The notes: generated from the letters alone by a model not told the origin. A stretch of DNA of 64,000 nucleotides from Closterium sp. NIES-65 (GCA_948144175.1 CANXME010002275.1:4959001-5023000); one strand, 5' to 3'; shown: positions 1 to 11,797, numbered from the stretch's first letter. Program-made: numbers and translations.

Positions 1-323
1 ATATATATACCTGCTCTTGCTTGTCTAGTTTTATATATATGTCTGTCCTCCTGCATGTGAACTGGCCTCTGGCCCTGCTCTTGTGCTCGGACTGTGTGGT
101 GACTTTGTGATCCACCCTGAGCTTGCTTTGCTTTGCTTTGCTTGACTGGTCTTGTGACCCCTTGTTCTCCCCCACTTTGCCTATGGGGGTGTGTCAGAGT
201 ATTATAACTGATGCATGTTTGTAGGCTATAGTGGGGTAGCACATATGGGGTACAGCTTTCTAGGGTTGTATTTGTACCCAACTCTGACTTAGTCATTCTC
301 ATTCCTGTTCATTTGTTTTCACA
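1..323 (+). mobile_element. Cop-1: 3' end of a Ty1/copia element
   Basis: Bases 1-191 match the 3' untranslated region that follows the RNase H stop codon in Cop-2 and Cop-10: an AT-rich microsatellite, a conserved block around the motif GATCCACCCTGAGC, then a hairpin-forming C5/G5 pair (169-174 with 184-189). The 3' LTR follows at 192-323. The rest of the element lies left of the window. At 324 the sequence switches directly into the RNase H coding region of another copia copy, so Cop-1 was inserted into Cop-2. Confidence 0.88.
192..323 (+). repeat. 3' LTR of Cop-1
   Basis: It begins TGTCAGAG and ends TTTTCACA, the usual TG...CA borders. The inner block TGTAGGCTATAGTGGGGTAG and the later TTTCTAGGGTTGTA recur in every LTR of this subfamily (for example 54956-55083). 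The length is 132 bp, very short for copia LTRs. Confidence 0.88.
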
Positions 324-830
324 GGGCAGAGTCCAGTGGTCCTCACTGGGCACGCGGACGCTTCTTGGGCTGACGACCAGGCTACGCAGCGGTCGTCACA
401 GGGTTACACCTTCAGCCTTGGTTCCGGCTCTGTTTCGTGGCGGGCTACTCGCTCGTCTTCTGTTCTCGGCTCTTGTTGTGAGGACGAGATCTACGCCGGG
501 GCCATGGCTGCACAGGAGCTTCGCTGGCTCACCTACCTGCTGACCGACCTTGGAGAGCCGCCTCGTTCTCCTCCAGTCCTATACGTAGACAACAAGGCCA
601 TGCTGGCCTTGTGTCGAGAGCAGAGACTAGAGCACAGAACAAAGCACATTGCTCTTCGCTACTTCCTTGCTCGTGAGCTACAGCAGCGTGGTCAATTGCG
701 GCTTCCGTACGTGGCCTCTGAGGCCAACACTGCTTATGTTTTCACCAATGCACTTGCGCCTTGTGATCATCAGCGCTTCTGTACTCAGCTTGGTCTTGTG
801 CCTGTCTTGCCTCACTTGCTCACTTCTTGA
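324..830 (+). pseudogene. Cop-2 RNase H domain, 3' end of gag-pol
   Basis: This is the C-terminal end of a copia polyprotein, homologous to the last ~165 residues of Cop-10 Gag-Pol. Visible motifs are GHADASWADD (first catalytic Asp), a degraded CCEDEIYA where the family has SCEAEIYA, YVDNKAMLAL (third acidic site) and NTAYVFTNAL where the family has NTADVFTKAL. It ends at the family stop position after HLLTS. The 5' part of the domain is missing because Cop-1 lies directly upstream. Several changed core residues suggest decay. Confidence 0.85.
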
Positions 831-1169
831 CCTTGCTTGTACTGTCACATATATATACTCCTGCTCTTGCTTGCTTAGCTTCTGATAAATATATATATAT
901 ATGTGCTCCTGCATGTGAACTGGCCTTCTGGCCTTGAACTTGTGCTCGGAATGTGTGGTGACTTTGTGATCCACCCTGAGCTTTGCTTTGCTTTGCTTGA
1001 CTGGTCTTGTGACCCCTTGTTCTCCCCCACTTTGCCTATGGGGGTGTGTCAAATTACAATGTTGTCTAGGCTTTAGTGGGGTAGCCCATATGGGGTACAC
1101 ATTTCTAGGGTTGCATATTTGTATCACTTTCATTCCATAGTCATTCTCATTCTCGTTCTACTTTTCTCA
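831..1169 (+). repeat. Cop-2 3' UTR (831-1046) and 3' LTR (1047-1169)
   Basis: The UTR carries an (AT)n microsatellite near 885-903, the conserved GATCCACCCTGAGC block and the C5...G5 hairpin just before the LTR. The LTR begins TGTCAAATTACA and ends CTTTTCTCA, 123 bp. At 1170 the sequence becomes gypsy integrase on the other strand, so Cop-2 is inserted in Gyp. No target duplication can be tested because Cop-2's 5' end is outside the window. Confidence 0.85.
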
Positions 1170-3421
1170 GGGAGGTGAGACAGGTTCAAGTTGCGCGTGT
1201 CAAGAAGCACCTGATCTCCGACTGCTATTGAGTGATCACGTCGCTGACAATCGGCATACTGCTTCTGGGAGGTCTGCATCGTGGTGAGTCGTCGCTGGGT
1301 CTTCTCCCATAGCTGATGCATGGCGGTGACGAAGTCATGTGCGGCTTGTACGTGTGCCGGTGTGGTTGGCTGCTGTGGTGTGAGTGGTTCCCGTCCGTAA
1401 CACAGGAAGAAGGGAGTTTTCCCTGTGGCCGCATGTGATGCGTTGCTGTAAGCAAACTCTAGGGCCGGTAACTGTGTGTCCCAGTGGCTGATGTCGTCTT
1501 TGCAAGCTGTGCGCAGTAACTGTTCAACCACATGATTGAGTCGCTCTGTCTGTCCGTCAGTCTGGGGGTGGTATGCTGAAGACATTGCAAGCTTTGTCCC
1601 CAACAGTCCCATGAGCTCCTTCCGGAACTTACTGGTGAATTTTGGGTCTCTGTCTGAGATGAGTGTAGCGGGGATGCCGTGGATGGTGATGATGTGGTTG
1701 AAGAATTGGCGAGCAGTTGCTTCAGCTGTAGCTGTGGCGTTGGTCGGTATGAAGTGACCCATTTTGGAGAACTTATCGGTTACTACGAGGATGGATTCAT
1801 GCCCCCGTGAGGTCGAAGGAAGTCCTGTGATGAAGTCGAGGCTAACGACCTGCCATGTCTGCTCCGGTACGGGTAGAGGCTGAAGTAACCCTGCTTTTTT
1901 CTGCTTGCTGCTCTTCATCCGCTAGCACGTGTCGCATGAGGTGACGAACTGCTGCACGTTTGCTGCCATCCCGGGCCAGTAGTAATACTTGGCTATCCCT
2001 GCTAACGTCTTGTTGCTCCCAAAATGTCCCGCGTATGGTACGTCGTGAAACTCCTCCAAGAGGATCTGCCATAGCGGGGCATAATTCGGTACCCAAATCT
2101 TTCTTGAACCCTTCCTTACAGCTAAGTCTTTCTCCCACTGTAACAGCTTCTTAGTCTGTGCTGTAGCGATCTCTGCGTCCACGGAGTACCCATGTTGGAA
2201 TAGACCCTTGAGCAGAGGGCTCATCCCGTCGAGTTGGATGCCTCCTACATGACCGGGGCGGCTCAACGCGTCTGCTTTGTTGTGTAGCCCATGCTTGTAG
2301 ATGATGTCGAAGTGGAAGTGAGTTTCCAGGAAGTCCACCCACCGCACCTGTTGTCATGAGAGCGTCGGCTGCGACTTCAGGTATTTGAGACTGCAGTGGT
2401 CACTATAGACTGTAGTCTTGGCTCCCTCTAGGTAACACCTCCACGCTTTGAAGGCTATGACTATTGCTAAGGCTTCCTTGTCCTGGATGGGGTAGTTTAG
2501 TTCTGCTCCGTGTAGCTTCTTACTGAGGTAGGCGATGGGCTGCAAACCGCGTCCGTGATCTTGCATCAGTACTGCCCCGACTGCTTGGTCACTAGCGTCT
2601 GCTTCCACCACGTAGTCCCTGTCTGGGTCCGGTAGGATGCGTACTGGCGCTGTCGTCAGTGCTGTTTGTAGCTGCTCCATGGCTTGCTGATGAGGGGTAT
2701 CCCATTTGTAGGGCGTATCCTCAGCGTACTGCGGCACTAACCTGTTGTAGTAGTTGGCGAAGCCTAGGAGCTGCTGCAACTCCTTCACGTTCTCCGGTAC
2801 TTTCCACTTTTTTACGGCTTCGATCTTCCGCGGGTCCACGTGTACGCCCTCGGCACTCACCATGTGCCCAAGAAACTGCACCTTCTTCAGGGCGAAGTCG
2901 CTCTTCGACAGCTTCACGTAGAACTTGTTGTTCCGCAGGATCTCGAACACCTTCTGCAGATGCTCCACGTGCTCCTTCATGTTCTTGGAGTAGATAAGAA
3001 TGTCGTCCAGGTACACCACCACGCACTCGTCCAACAGGGGCCATAGGATATGATTCATCTCCGCCTGAAACGTTGCTGGTGTGTTGCAGAGTCCGAACGG
3101 CATCACCAAGTATTCATGGGAGCCTTATCTGGTACGGAACGCCGTCTCGTGGATCGAGTTGTCCGCCATCTTGATCTACCTGTAACCCGACCGTAGGTCC
3201 AACTTCGAGAATACTGTTGCTCCACGCAATTGATCCAGTAGGTCGTCTATGCGCGGTATGGGATATTTGTTTTTGACTGTCTGTTTGTTCAGTGCGCGGT
3301 AGTCGATGCACATCCGTACACTACCATCTGGTTTTGGAGTGAAGAGGATTGGTGCACCGTAGGGAGAGGTGGATGGGCAGATCAGTTGTCTGTCCAGTAG
3401 ATATTCTATCTGTTTCTTCAT
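1170..3421 (-). pseudogene. Gyp pol: reverse transcriptase, RNase H, integrase (Ty3/gypsy)
   Basis: Reading leftward from 3421 one frame holds, in order: RT with [13 protein letters not shown], the VMPFGLCNTPATF block and YLDD (near 3013-3002); RNase H with EADASDQAVGAVL (near 2614); the ADALSRPG tether; an integrase HHCC finger (near 2030-1925); and the integrase core with SLDFITGLP, ISDRDPKF and YHPQTDGQTERLNH giving D, D and E. RT before RNase H and integrase last is the Ty3/gypsy order. The frame is broken by stops at 3176-3178 (TAG), near 3128 (TAA), 2354-2356 (TGA) and 1922-1924 (TAG), with no frameshift seen in this stretch. The C-terminus is cut at 1170 by Cop-2. It could not encode an active enzyme. 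Confidence 0.92.
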
Positions 3422-3441
3422 GTCTGTCAGTTCGGTCGGAC

Positions 3442-4377
3442 TTAGTCGGTATGGTGCACGTGAGACGGGTTTCGCACCTGGTCCTCCACGATTTCGTGCT
3501 CGTGGGTGCGCGCTGGAGGTACGCCTCCAGGTAGGTCGTCGGGCATTATATCCTTGTACTGCTCCAAGACCTCCTTCACTGCTGCAGGTAGCTCCGTACT
3601 CAGCTTCTCCTCCTCTGCTGCTGCCATAACCAGTGCTAAGTAACCCGTGTTACTCTCGTTCGCTGTCCGTTCGAACCGTGCCAGTGTCGTTTCAGGAACG
3701 TTCCCTGTATCCATCCAGCTTCGCAGCTCCACTCGTTTCCCGTTGTTGTAGATGCCCGCCTTCCTGTTGATCCAGTCGATCTCGGGGTTGAACCGCTTCA
3801 AGAAATCTTGCCCCAAGATGAAATCTAATCCCTTGATGTTCGTGATCGGCAACGTCGGCTTCCACCTCAGTGCCCCTATCTGCAGCTGCAGTGATGCTTC
3901 GCCGTGGATGGGAAGTTTCGTACCGTCCACCATTGTTGCCGAGAACTTGGTCTCCTCCGAAAATTCTCCAATTTTCTCCAACGTCCTGCGGCCGCACACC
4001 GAGTGAGATGCACCGCTGTCCACCAGTGCCTGGAGGCGTCGCCCGTTGCAGATCACCTCGAGTAGTAGTGGTTGTTGCTGCTCCAAGTAACCGTAGATGG
4101 TCTCGCTTATAGGATCGTAGGGTACGTCGAATAGATCATCCCTCGGTCCTGCGCTCGAAGTTGCTGACTCCATATTAGTTTCCAACTGAGTAGGTTTGGA
4201 AGGATTTATCCGAGGCTGATTCAGCTTCGTCTTGCCCTGAACCCTTCCCTTAAGCATTTGCAGCTGTGTAGGCTTCTCTGGTGGGCAATGGGGAGCCTTA
4301 ACACTATGCTGCGGGGAGAGAAAATGAACTCTTTGGAACGCACGACCCTTTTCAACGCTCCGGAGTGGTTTGCCCAA
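3442..4377 (-). pseudogene. Gyp protease region
   Basis: This is the gypsy aspartic protease with its flanks. The catalytic motif ALVDSGASHSVCG lies near 4026-3990 and is followed by DGTKLPIHGEA and FILGQDFLKRFNPEIDW, the typical retropepsin-like fold of Ty3/gypsy elements. Upstream residues are basic and Pro-rich. The ORF ends in [14 protein letters not shown], which should run on into RT; a frameshift near 3480 breaks the link (the other frame reads [17 protein letters not shown] into RT). Apart from this frameshift the protease looks complete. Confidence 0.85.
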
Positions 4378-4474
4378 CTTCTCAGGTACCTGAATAATTT
4401 CTAAAGGCTTTTTGTTGGCCTTGAAATCTCCCCTGGAATTTTTAAAGGCTTGAAAACCTCGAGAGGGAATATTC

Positions 4475-5528
4475 TTACTCTCGGGGGTGTTCGGCTAGAG
4501 TTTCCCAGTCAGTGCAGAGTCTTGTTTCGCGGAGCCTCCATTTGTCTCGGCGATTTCCCCTTGTTGCCGGCCGGTCGTGACGTTTTAAATTCGCGCCATC
4601 ATGATCTCCTTTTTTCGCCATCGTGGATGTCGCACTTTTATTGCCCTGCAGCTCTGCTCGTGCCTTCTTCATTTTCCAACACGCCAAGACTCGATGTCCT
4701 ACTGCGCCGCAAAATTTGCACTTCTCATATTTTGTTGGCCGCTGCTTCGTGTCGATCTTGTCGATATCCATCGGGTCGGCGGTCGTGGGTGGTGCCGATC
4801 GCTTCGTGCCAAATGATCGGTTCGGCACGTGGCATCGTGTCTCGGGTTCACATCGAATATCTCTGCTGCACACACCATGTCGCGGTAGTTGTTGTAGTTC
4901 ACGGCAATCACCTGACGGCGGACTTCCATTTTTAGCCCCTCAGTATACGCTTGGATTTTTTCCCCTTCGGTCAGGTCGGTAATTCGGTTGAAGAGGCTCT
5001 TCATCTGCTGCGTGAACTGTGTTACACTGCCGAACTGTTTATGCCGATGAATCTGCTGCTGCACCATGTAGCTGGAGTTGATTGGTTCGAAACGTTGAAT
5101 TGAAGCTTCCCGAAAATGCATCCATGACCCCTCGCCTCGGATCTTATTGCTGTTGTAAATCCACTCGAGCGCTGGGCCTCGTAACAGTGTCGTTGCGAGC
5201 CGAATCCGCTTTGCATCGTGTGTCGAGGTCGTACAGCCAACGGCCTCGAAGTAAATTTCGAGAGTCGCAATGAATCGACAAATGTCAGTCTCTCTCGCAT
5301 TCGGATTGAACGTCTCCGGTAGCCTCGGACGTGCCGCCTCAAGCTTCACTGTAGCCGCTGCCGCTGCAGCTAGGTTAAGGGTCGGTGTCGCTGCTGCTGC
5401 TGATGACGTTGCTGCTGCATTCGCCGCTGCGTTTGCTACTGCTACGGCGGCTGCCGACTAGTTCGCAAGAAGCTCCTCTATTCGCTGGAGTGTTGCTCGT
5501 GTCTGGTCCAGGCCGGTGTGTAAATCCG
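4475..5528 (-). pseudogene. Gyp gag with CCHC zinc knuckle, N-terminus displaced
   Basis: From 5349 leftward it reads as a retrotransposon capsid: FNPNARETDICRFIATLEIYF, then LRGPALEWIYNS and SVTQFTQQMKSLFNRI, all typical of Ty3/gypsy Gag. In a shifted frame (4475-4873) follows CKFCGAVGHRVLAC, a standard C-x2-C-x4-H-x4-C knuckle, so there is a frameshift near 4760. Upstream of 5349 the alanine-rich N-terminal part (5326-5528) has a TAG stop at 5458-5460 where the second copy at 11127-11329 has CAG. At 5528 it joins Cop-3 abruptly; the true N-terminus lies at 11330-11366. Confidence 0.85.
5326..5528 (-). repeat. 203-bp duplicated gypsy gag segment, copy 1
   Basis: This segment and 11127-11329 are the same piece of Gyp gag with equal length and about 14 mismatches by eye (roughly 7%). 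They bracket Cop-3 in direct orientation. It is far too long to be an LTR-element target duplication (5 bp). Confidence 0.9.
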
Positions 5529-8500
5529 CTCGAGGAGTGAAGCCAGGAGGGCGGCGCAGCCAGACCTCCTCGTGCAGGCTGCCCTGCAGGAAAGCTGTGC
5601 TGAAGTCAAGAGAGTGAAGCTCGTAGTCGCGCTGAGCAGCAACGTGCAGTAGTACCCGAAGAGTGGTCATCTTCGGGGTGGGGGAGAAGGTCTGGAAGAA
5701 GCCTACTCCCTCTCGCTGACTGAAGCCTCGAGCAACGTAACGAGCCTTGAAGACAAGCGGAGAACCCGGCGGCCGCTTCACCCTGAAAATCCACATGCCA
5801 CTGACGATGTTCGCCCCAGGTGGGGGAACCTCGTCGACGTAGGTGCCTGTGGACTTCCAGGAAGCCATCTCTCCGTCCATGGCTGACTGCCACTGTGAGG
5901 AGTAGGGACCCTCGATCGCCTCAGCGTACGATCGAGGAGTCGGGATGTCTGGTGCATCCGGATCTCCCTCAGGGGCAACTAGCATGGACGCGAGATGGGG
6001 TGCAGCGGCTGCAAGACACTCAAGATCCTCCTGTCTGTCCTCAAGGACGTCCGTGCTAAGAGCACACTCACCCCCGACAGATGGAGGACAGACAGACTCA
6101 GACTCAGCGACAAGACTGGCAGCGTAGTCTAGACGACAGCGAGCAGCGAAGTCGACAAGCTCAGCAACTAGGGCAGACGCAGCAGCAGACTCAAAGGAAG
6201 GGTCAGTGACAGCAGTGGCCAGGAGACGCGTGACAGTAGGACTGGCAGCACGAAGAGAGTAAGACGCAGGGTCAGCAAGAGCAGGAAGAGAGGACTCAGG
6301 AGGAGACGGCAGAGGGACACGCTGTGGAGCAGTGGAGGGACGCAGTGACATCCGGTGTGTACCAGGGACTGGTGGCGGACGCTCAAGCGGAGTACGGCGA
6401 CTGGCGGAAGTAGTACGAACAGGCGACACAGGATGGGACACAGGCGACACAGGGCGAGACTCAGGCTGACGACGCTCTGTGAGACTGCCTGTAGGACCAG
6501 TGTAGGGAGAAGGACAAGGAAGTGGCGAGGCAGGTGGTACCTGTGACTGCGACTGGACCGGCGGTGGACACTCTACAGAGGGAGGGGGACAAGGCGGAGG
6601 TGACTGACCAAGAACCTGCTGAAGGAGTGGAACAAAGTACGGCCGCGGCCGTGAGGTGCACCCTGCAGCAGCAGAGACAGCACCAGAACCTCCAGCAGCT
6701 CCAGCAGCAACCCCAGCACCTCCAACGCCCGGGTCTGCAGCACCAGCAGCAGCTCCAACGTCTGGGTCCGCAGCACTAGCAGTAGCTCCAGCTCCAGGTT
6801 CCGCAGCACTAGGAGCGCCACTCCTGAGACTGCAGCGCCGTGCGTACCACTCACGAAGACGCTGGGGGGAGGGCAGCTCCCGCCTAGGCGAGGAAGAACG
6901 AGCACCAGCTCCAGCAGTACCCCTAGCTCCAGAGGCACCTCTCCTGAGGTTACAGTACTGTAAGTACCAGTCACGCAGCTGCTGTGAGGAGAGAGCTCAT
7001 CCAGGCGTAGCACTCCTAGGCTCAGCACCCCCAGACTCCGCACCCCCAGGCTCAGCACCCCCAGGCTCATCACCCACAGACTCTGCACCCCCAGGCTCAG
7101 TACCCCTAGTCTCTGCAACCCCAGGCTCCTCACACTCAGGCTCAGCACCCCGAGGAGGACGAGAGTCGACAGCTACCTCGACAGGCTCAACCGGGTCTAC
7201 TTGGGACACACCTGAGGGAGCGGCACCTTGAAGGGGGAGGGGGTCTACTACAGCAGCACCTGGCGCGAGGAAGAGAGGCGGGGGAGGGAGCGGGGCAGTG
7301 CGGTAGGGGAAGAGGCGGTAGAAGGGTACCGCCTTGTCAAAGGTGACGTCCTGAGAGGCGAGGACACGGCGCAAGGCGGCGTGGAAAAACTGCCAACCAG
7401 ACGCGTCCGGGACAAAGCCGAGGAAGACACACGGAACAACACGGGAGGAGAGCTTGTCCGCTGACGTATCGCGATCATAAGCCCGAGATCCCGAGACCCG
7501 GAAACGCGACGCATCGCCAACCTCTCCCATCCAACGCATTGTCGGGGAAGTCTCCGGCAAGGAGACACGGGGCCAGAGGTTGAGCTGATGCGCAGCGTAT
7601 CGGACTGCAAACAACCACAGGAAGTGGGGGGCAGCCGCATGGATCAAGGAGGTACGAGCGACCTCCATGACCAAGCCAATGCGGCGCTCAGCAACTCCAT
7701 TCTTCTGTGGAGAGGCCGGAAGCGTGAACGAGTGGCGGATGCCGTGCTCAGCACAGTAGGCTGCCAAGAGGTCGGAGGAGAACTCACCACCTCTGTCAGA
7801 GTGCAAGCGCAGGACAGGAAAGTCCGAGTGGAAACGCTCGCTGAGCTGGAGACGAGAAGCGCGGATCCAAGGGATCAAAACATCAGGGACCTCACCCTTG
7901 GTGCGCAAGGGGAAGACCGTGGTGTAGCGCGAGTAGTCGTCAACAACTATCAGGAAGTACCTTTCCTGACCCTGACTACGGATGCGAGCTGGGCCCCACA
8001 CGTCCATGTGGAGCGTTTGCAAGGGAGTAGTCGTCGGGGGAAACGAGGAGGAGTGAGGAGCGGCGCGCTGCCACCCCTCGACACAGTGAAGACAGGGAGG
8101 AGCAGGTGAGGGTGGGAGGGGAGGGAGAACCCTGGGAAGACCAGAGACAACGTACCGTTTGTGCATTGCCCGAAGGCGCTGCAGAGACGGGTGACCAAGG
8201 CGGTGGTGCTAGAGGACTGTATCGTGCGCCAGAGAGCGGCACGAGCAGGGGGCCGACAGCTGACCTGACGTAGACGCAGACGCAGGTACCTGAGGGGACT
8301 CAGTAGTCAGTGTGTACAGGTCCGACCCCGGCTGCCGAAAGAAGGTCGCCAGGTGACGGCCCGTCCGAGCACACGTGCAGTGTGTCACGCGCTCGTAGGC
8401 AGGGGTGAACTGGTGGACACCCCTGTCGTGGAATGCACTACCCGCCACCAAGTTCGTAGAGAACGAGGGGAGGTAGAGACCGGACAGTGTGCCCGACGGG

Positions 8501-10138
8501 ACGGCCGGACAGGGGAGGACAGTGGAGGAGGTCGCAAGGACTGGACCCCCAGAGGGGTCAGCGAGAGAGACTGCAACGGGCCGAGCAAGCTGCTCAAGAG
8601 CCGTGCGGTCATGAAAGAAACAGCGGGAGGCACCTAAGTCTAGTGTAAAGGTGTGTAGTGCCTTAGTCGACTCAGTAACAGGGGACGCGGACGCACCAGC
8701 ACCTAGAGCAGCAGCCTCACCAGCACCTGGGGCAGCAGACACTCTAGCACCTAGAGCGGTAGCCTCACCGGGTCGAATGCCCGGGTCGGGCGGAACACTC
8801 AGGTACTGGGCACTCTCTCCACTAATAGACATCACATACATGGCAGAGAGAATAGCATCAAAGTCTAGAGCAAAGATATCAATGTTTTGCTTCATCAGAT
8901 CAGCCCAGCGGGGCAGTTCAGTGGCGTCACGGAACTGAGTACGCCAAGCATCGTCAAGGCGTGAGAAGCAGCGCTGCGTGGGGTGCGCCCTCCTACACGT
9001 CTGACCAGTGCGGTCACCAGTGCGGATGACGTACGTGCAGCTAAGGCCACCACCCCCCCCCGTGCCGAGTGTACCACTCACGGAGCTCCTGGGGCGACGG
9101 AGAGTGCTGTAGGCTCTGGCCACCGCCAGTGCCTCCACGACCACCACTGCCGCCACCACCGCTTCGACCACCTCCTCCCATGCCGCCGCCGCGTCCACCG
9201 CCGCCCCCACCACCGCCCCCGCCCCTGCCACCGCCCCCGCCGTTGCCGCCACCACCCCCACCGCTGCCACTAGTCCCACCAGTCCCACCACCACCCCCAC
9301 CGCCGCCACCACCCCCACCACCGCCTCCCCCGCCGTCACCTCCGCCTCCCTTGCCCCCTTTGCCCTTGCCGCTGCGGTGCCAGCTCAAAGCAGACGCAGT
9401 TCCGACCTTCTCAGCACCAAGGAGGTCGACAGCAGAAGCAGAGGCTACAGAGGGAAGAAGGGGGGAAGGGGAACACCCCTCGAAGAAAGGGGTGCGGGGG
9501 TCGCCACGAGAGGCACCTACAGCGACTATGCTAGCCTCAGCTGCAAGCAGTTCCTTCTCGAGAAGGGCAATGGTGAGCTCAGTGGGGCAACGAGCTAGGA
9601 AGTGATCCCTGACAGCACGCAGAGTGTCAGGGAGGCGGGTGACTAGGTGGTAGAGAGTGAGCCAGAGTGGGGGGGGGTTCGTGGCAAGAAACTCATCGGG
9701 CATGGCGGCACGGAAGTGGGCCTCACTAGTACGGAGGTGCGTGATGAGGTCAACGACTGTGTTGAACGAGGCCAGGTCGGGAAACAGGTAGGGGAGGGAG
9801 AGACGGCCTAGCGCGGCAGAGGCAGGTGAGGAGTAGCGGGCAACTAGAGCAGTGTACAGTGCCTGTGCAGTCTTGTGCTGGCCAAAGTGCTCGCGCTCGT
9901 CTATCGGCAGGGAGTTGCGAATAGCGAAGCGAGCGTGGGCGTCACGAGTCTGCCACTATGAGCGGGCAGTGCTGTCAGCAATAGCAGCAGGAGTAGTAGC
10001 ATGGCCTAGGGCGTGATCGTACAGTGAGATGTCCTCCTTGGCAGTGAGCTGTAGGAAGAGGTGTAGGTCATCTAGCCAGGTATCGAACTTCACTGGGCGG
10101 CCCTCAGCATCGAAAGCTAGCACAGGAGGGCTAGCCAT
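5529..10138 (-). pseudogene. Cop-3 gag-pol, degenerate
   Basis: The start MASPPVLAFDAEGRPVKFDTW at 10138 is shared with Cop-6, 7 and 9. Order leftward: Gag capsid-like region (stop TAG at 9956-9958), poly-Gly tract (near 9370-9130), a C-x13-C-x3-H-x4-C finger (near 9045-8974), protease with TLDLGASRCFF (the family has LDSG, so an active-site Ser is changed to Leu), the integrase zinc region and core (8166-7300; MDVWGP, LHSDRGGEF, GVAERRIG), the Pro/Glu-rich linker, and the first third of RT (6450-5529). A frameshift lies at a C-run near 9050-9060. The integrase frame is open. It ends in chimeric sequence at 5529. Confidence 0.87.
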
Positions 10139-10971
10139 AGCAGCAGTAGAGTAGCAAGAGAGTAGCAGTAGCAGTAGCAGCAGTAGTAGCAGTAGGCCGA
10201 CTCGGTCCAGTACGGGCGGCGCGGCTCGGTTCAGGTAGGGCGGCTCGACTCGGGTAGGGCGGCTCGGCTGGGTTCGGGCGGCGCGGCTTGGTTCGGGCTG
10301 AGCGGCTTGGTTCGGGGCGGCTCGGTTTGGGCTGGGCGGCTCGTGGGTGCTACGGAGCGGCGCGCGGGTTGAGAGGGGGCCGACGGGGCCGCTAAGGGGC
10401 CGCTCGTGGAGGTGACGGGGCCGGCTGGGGCCTCTAAGGGAGTCGCGCGTGGGGTCGACGGGGCCAGCGGGGTCGCTAAGGGGCTGCTCTTGGGGTCGAC
10501 GGGGCTGGCTGGGGCCTCTAAGGGTAGGACGCGCGGGGCCGACGGGGCCAGCAGGGCCGCTAAGGGGCGGCCCGTAAGGTCGACGGGGCCGGCTGGAGCC
10601 TCTAAGGGGGGGACGCGCGGGGTCGACGGGGCCAGCGGGGCCGCTAAGGGGTGGTACGTGGGGTCGACGGGGCCACTAGGGGGCGACGCGCGGGGTAACC
10701 GGGGCCAACGGGGCCGCTAAGAGGCGGCGCGCGGGGTCGACGGGGCCTCTAAGGGGCGGCACGCGGGGCAACTGGGGCCGACGGGGCCGCTAAGGGGCGG
10801 CGCGCGGGGTCGACGGGGCCTCTAAGGGGCGGCGTGCGGGTCGTGGGGCCTTAGGGGGCCGTGAAAAACGGGGCGCACGAGGGCGCTAGGGGGGGAGGCG
10901 CTCGAGGGCGCTCCGACAGTAGGGCGCACAAGGGCGCTAGTAGGTAGCAGTAGTGGTGGGCCCTAGGAATC
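10139..10971 (-). repeat. Cop-3 leader: GC-rich degenerate tandem array
   Basis: Between the PBS and gag start lie degenerate repeats built on GGGGTCGACGGGGCC and CTAAGGGGCGGC units of about 35-60 bp, plus a (CAGTAG)n stretch near 10140-10200. The apparent plus-strand ORF at 10406-10720 is only this array read in a stop-poor frame. Leaders of the same kind, with different repeat units, occur in Cop-6 to Cop-11. Confidence 0.75.
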
Positions 10972-11001
10972 GGTCCTAGCGGAGGACCTGCTCTGATTCC
11001 A
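10972..11001 (-). other. Cop-3 primer-binding site and leader stem-loop
   Basis: Directly after the LTR on the minus strand comes TGGAATCAGAGCAGG, similar to the initiator-Met tRNA site TGGTATCAGAGC. The arms GGTCC (10984-10988) and GGACC (10972-10976) can pair, and GGGCCC lies at 10958-10963. Confidence 0.8.
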
Positions 11002-11126
11002 TGTTACAAACAAGAAATGATTGAACTATGAAAGTTGGAGTACAAGTAGGAAACCCTAACTTTGTGTACCCCCTAAAGGCTAACCCACTATAGCCTACAC
11101 AATAATAACACATATAGTGTTTGACA
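11002..11126 (-). repeat. 5' LTR of Cop-3
   Basis: On the minus strand it begins TGTCAAACACTATATG and ends TTGTTTGTAACA, 125 bp. It shares GTAGGCTATAGTGGGTTAGC and the GGGGGTACAC block with the LTRs of Cop-6, 7 and 9. Confidence 0.88.
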
Positions 11127-11797
11127 CGGACGTGCCGCCTCAAGATTCACTGTAGCCGCTGCCGCTGCTGCTGGGTTAAGGGTCGGTGTTGCCGCTGCTG
11201 CTGCTGACGTCGCTGCTGCATTCGCCGCTGCGTTCGCTGCTGCTACGGCGGCTCCCGACTGGTTCGCAAGAAGCTCCTCTATTCGCTGGAGTGCCGCTCG
11301 TGTCTGGTCAAGGCCGGTGTGTAAATCCGAAAATTTCCGTATGGAGTTATCACTGTTTTCCTCCATTTGGCGATTTATAAGAAGATTTGCGACGAAAATA
11401 TATGAATTTTAGGCGCTGGTCATCTTACTGTGAGTCGAGTTGACTGCAGAAATGACGAGGGCTGATTTTGTAGGTCGCGTTATTCTCCCTTAGTCGAAAT
11501 TCGCGTCTGATCTCGGCCGTTGAGAAGAAATTCGATCCGACGCTCCAAATTCCAACGTTTTTGGGCGAAATTCTTGAGGCCGTTGAGATTCGAATCGATC
11601 CGACGGTCGAAATTCCAAGTTTTTCGCCACTGGACCTGAGGAGTGTTCGAAAACCGGGTCGAGGGGGACGTTAGAAAATAGCGCGGAACTGGTTTACGTA
11701 CCCGAAATCGGCGCTTTCCGTCGTCGCCCCCGCGGTTTTAAAAGCTAGGTTTAAGCAGTCGAAAAACTTCGCTTGCAAACATGCTCTGATTACCAAG
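11127..11797 (-). mobile_element. Gyp 5' part: gag N-terminus (11127-11366) and leader
   Basis: On the minus strand a Met at 11366 starts MEENSDNSIRKFSDLHTGLD, followed by an Ala-rich region equal to that at 5326-5528 (copy 2 of the 203-bp segment is 11127-11329). Upstream, 11367-11779 is non-coding leader with two degenerate direct repeats around GATCCGACG.TC.AAATTCCA (near 11533 and 11595). A primer-binding site reading TGGTAATCAGAGCATG is at 11780-11795, two bases from the LTR. Confidence 0.82.

Larger units (their letters stand above)
5529..11126 (-). mobile_element. Cop-3: Ty1/copia element, 3' truncated, inserted in Gyp
   Basis: A minus-strand copia of the TGTCAAAC/MASP subfamily. Its 5' LTR is at 11002-11126, PBS and stem-loop at 10972-11001, GC-rich leader at about 10139-10971 and coding region from 10138 leftward. 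At 5529 it stops inside RT, shortly after the motif LRRPPGFT, and joins the 203-bp Gyp segment. The rest of RT, RNase H and the 3' LTR are absent. The 5' LTR abuts Gyp sequence beginning CGGAC at 11127. Confidence 0.9.
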
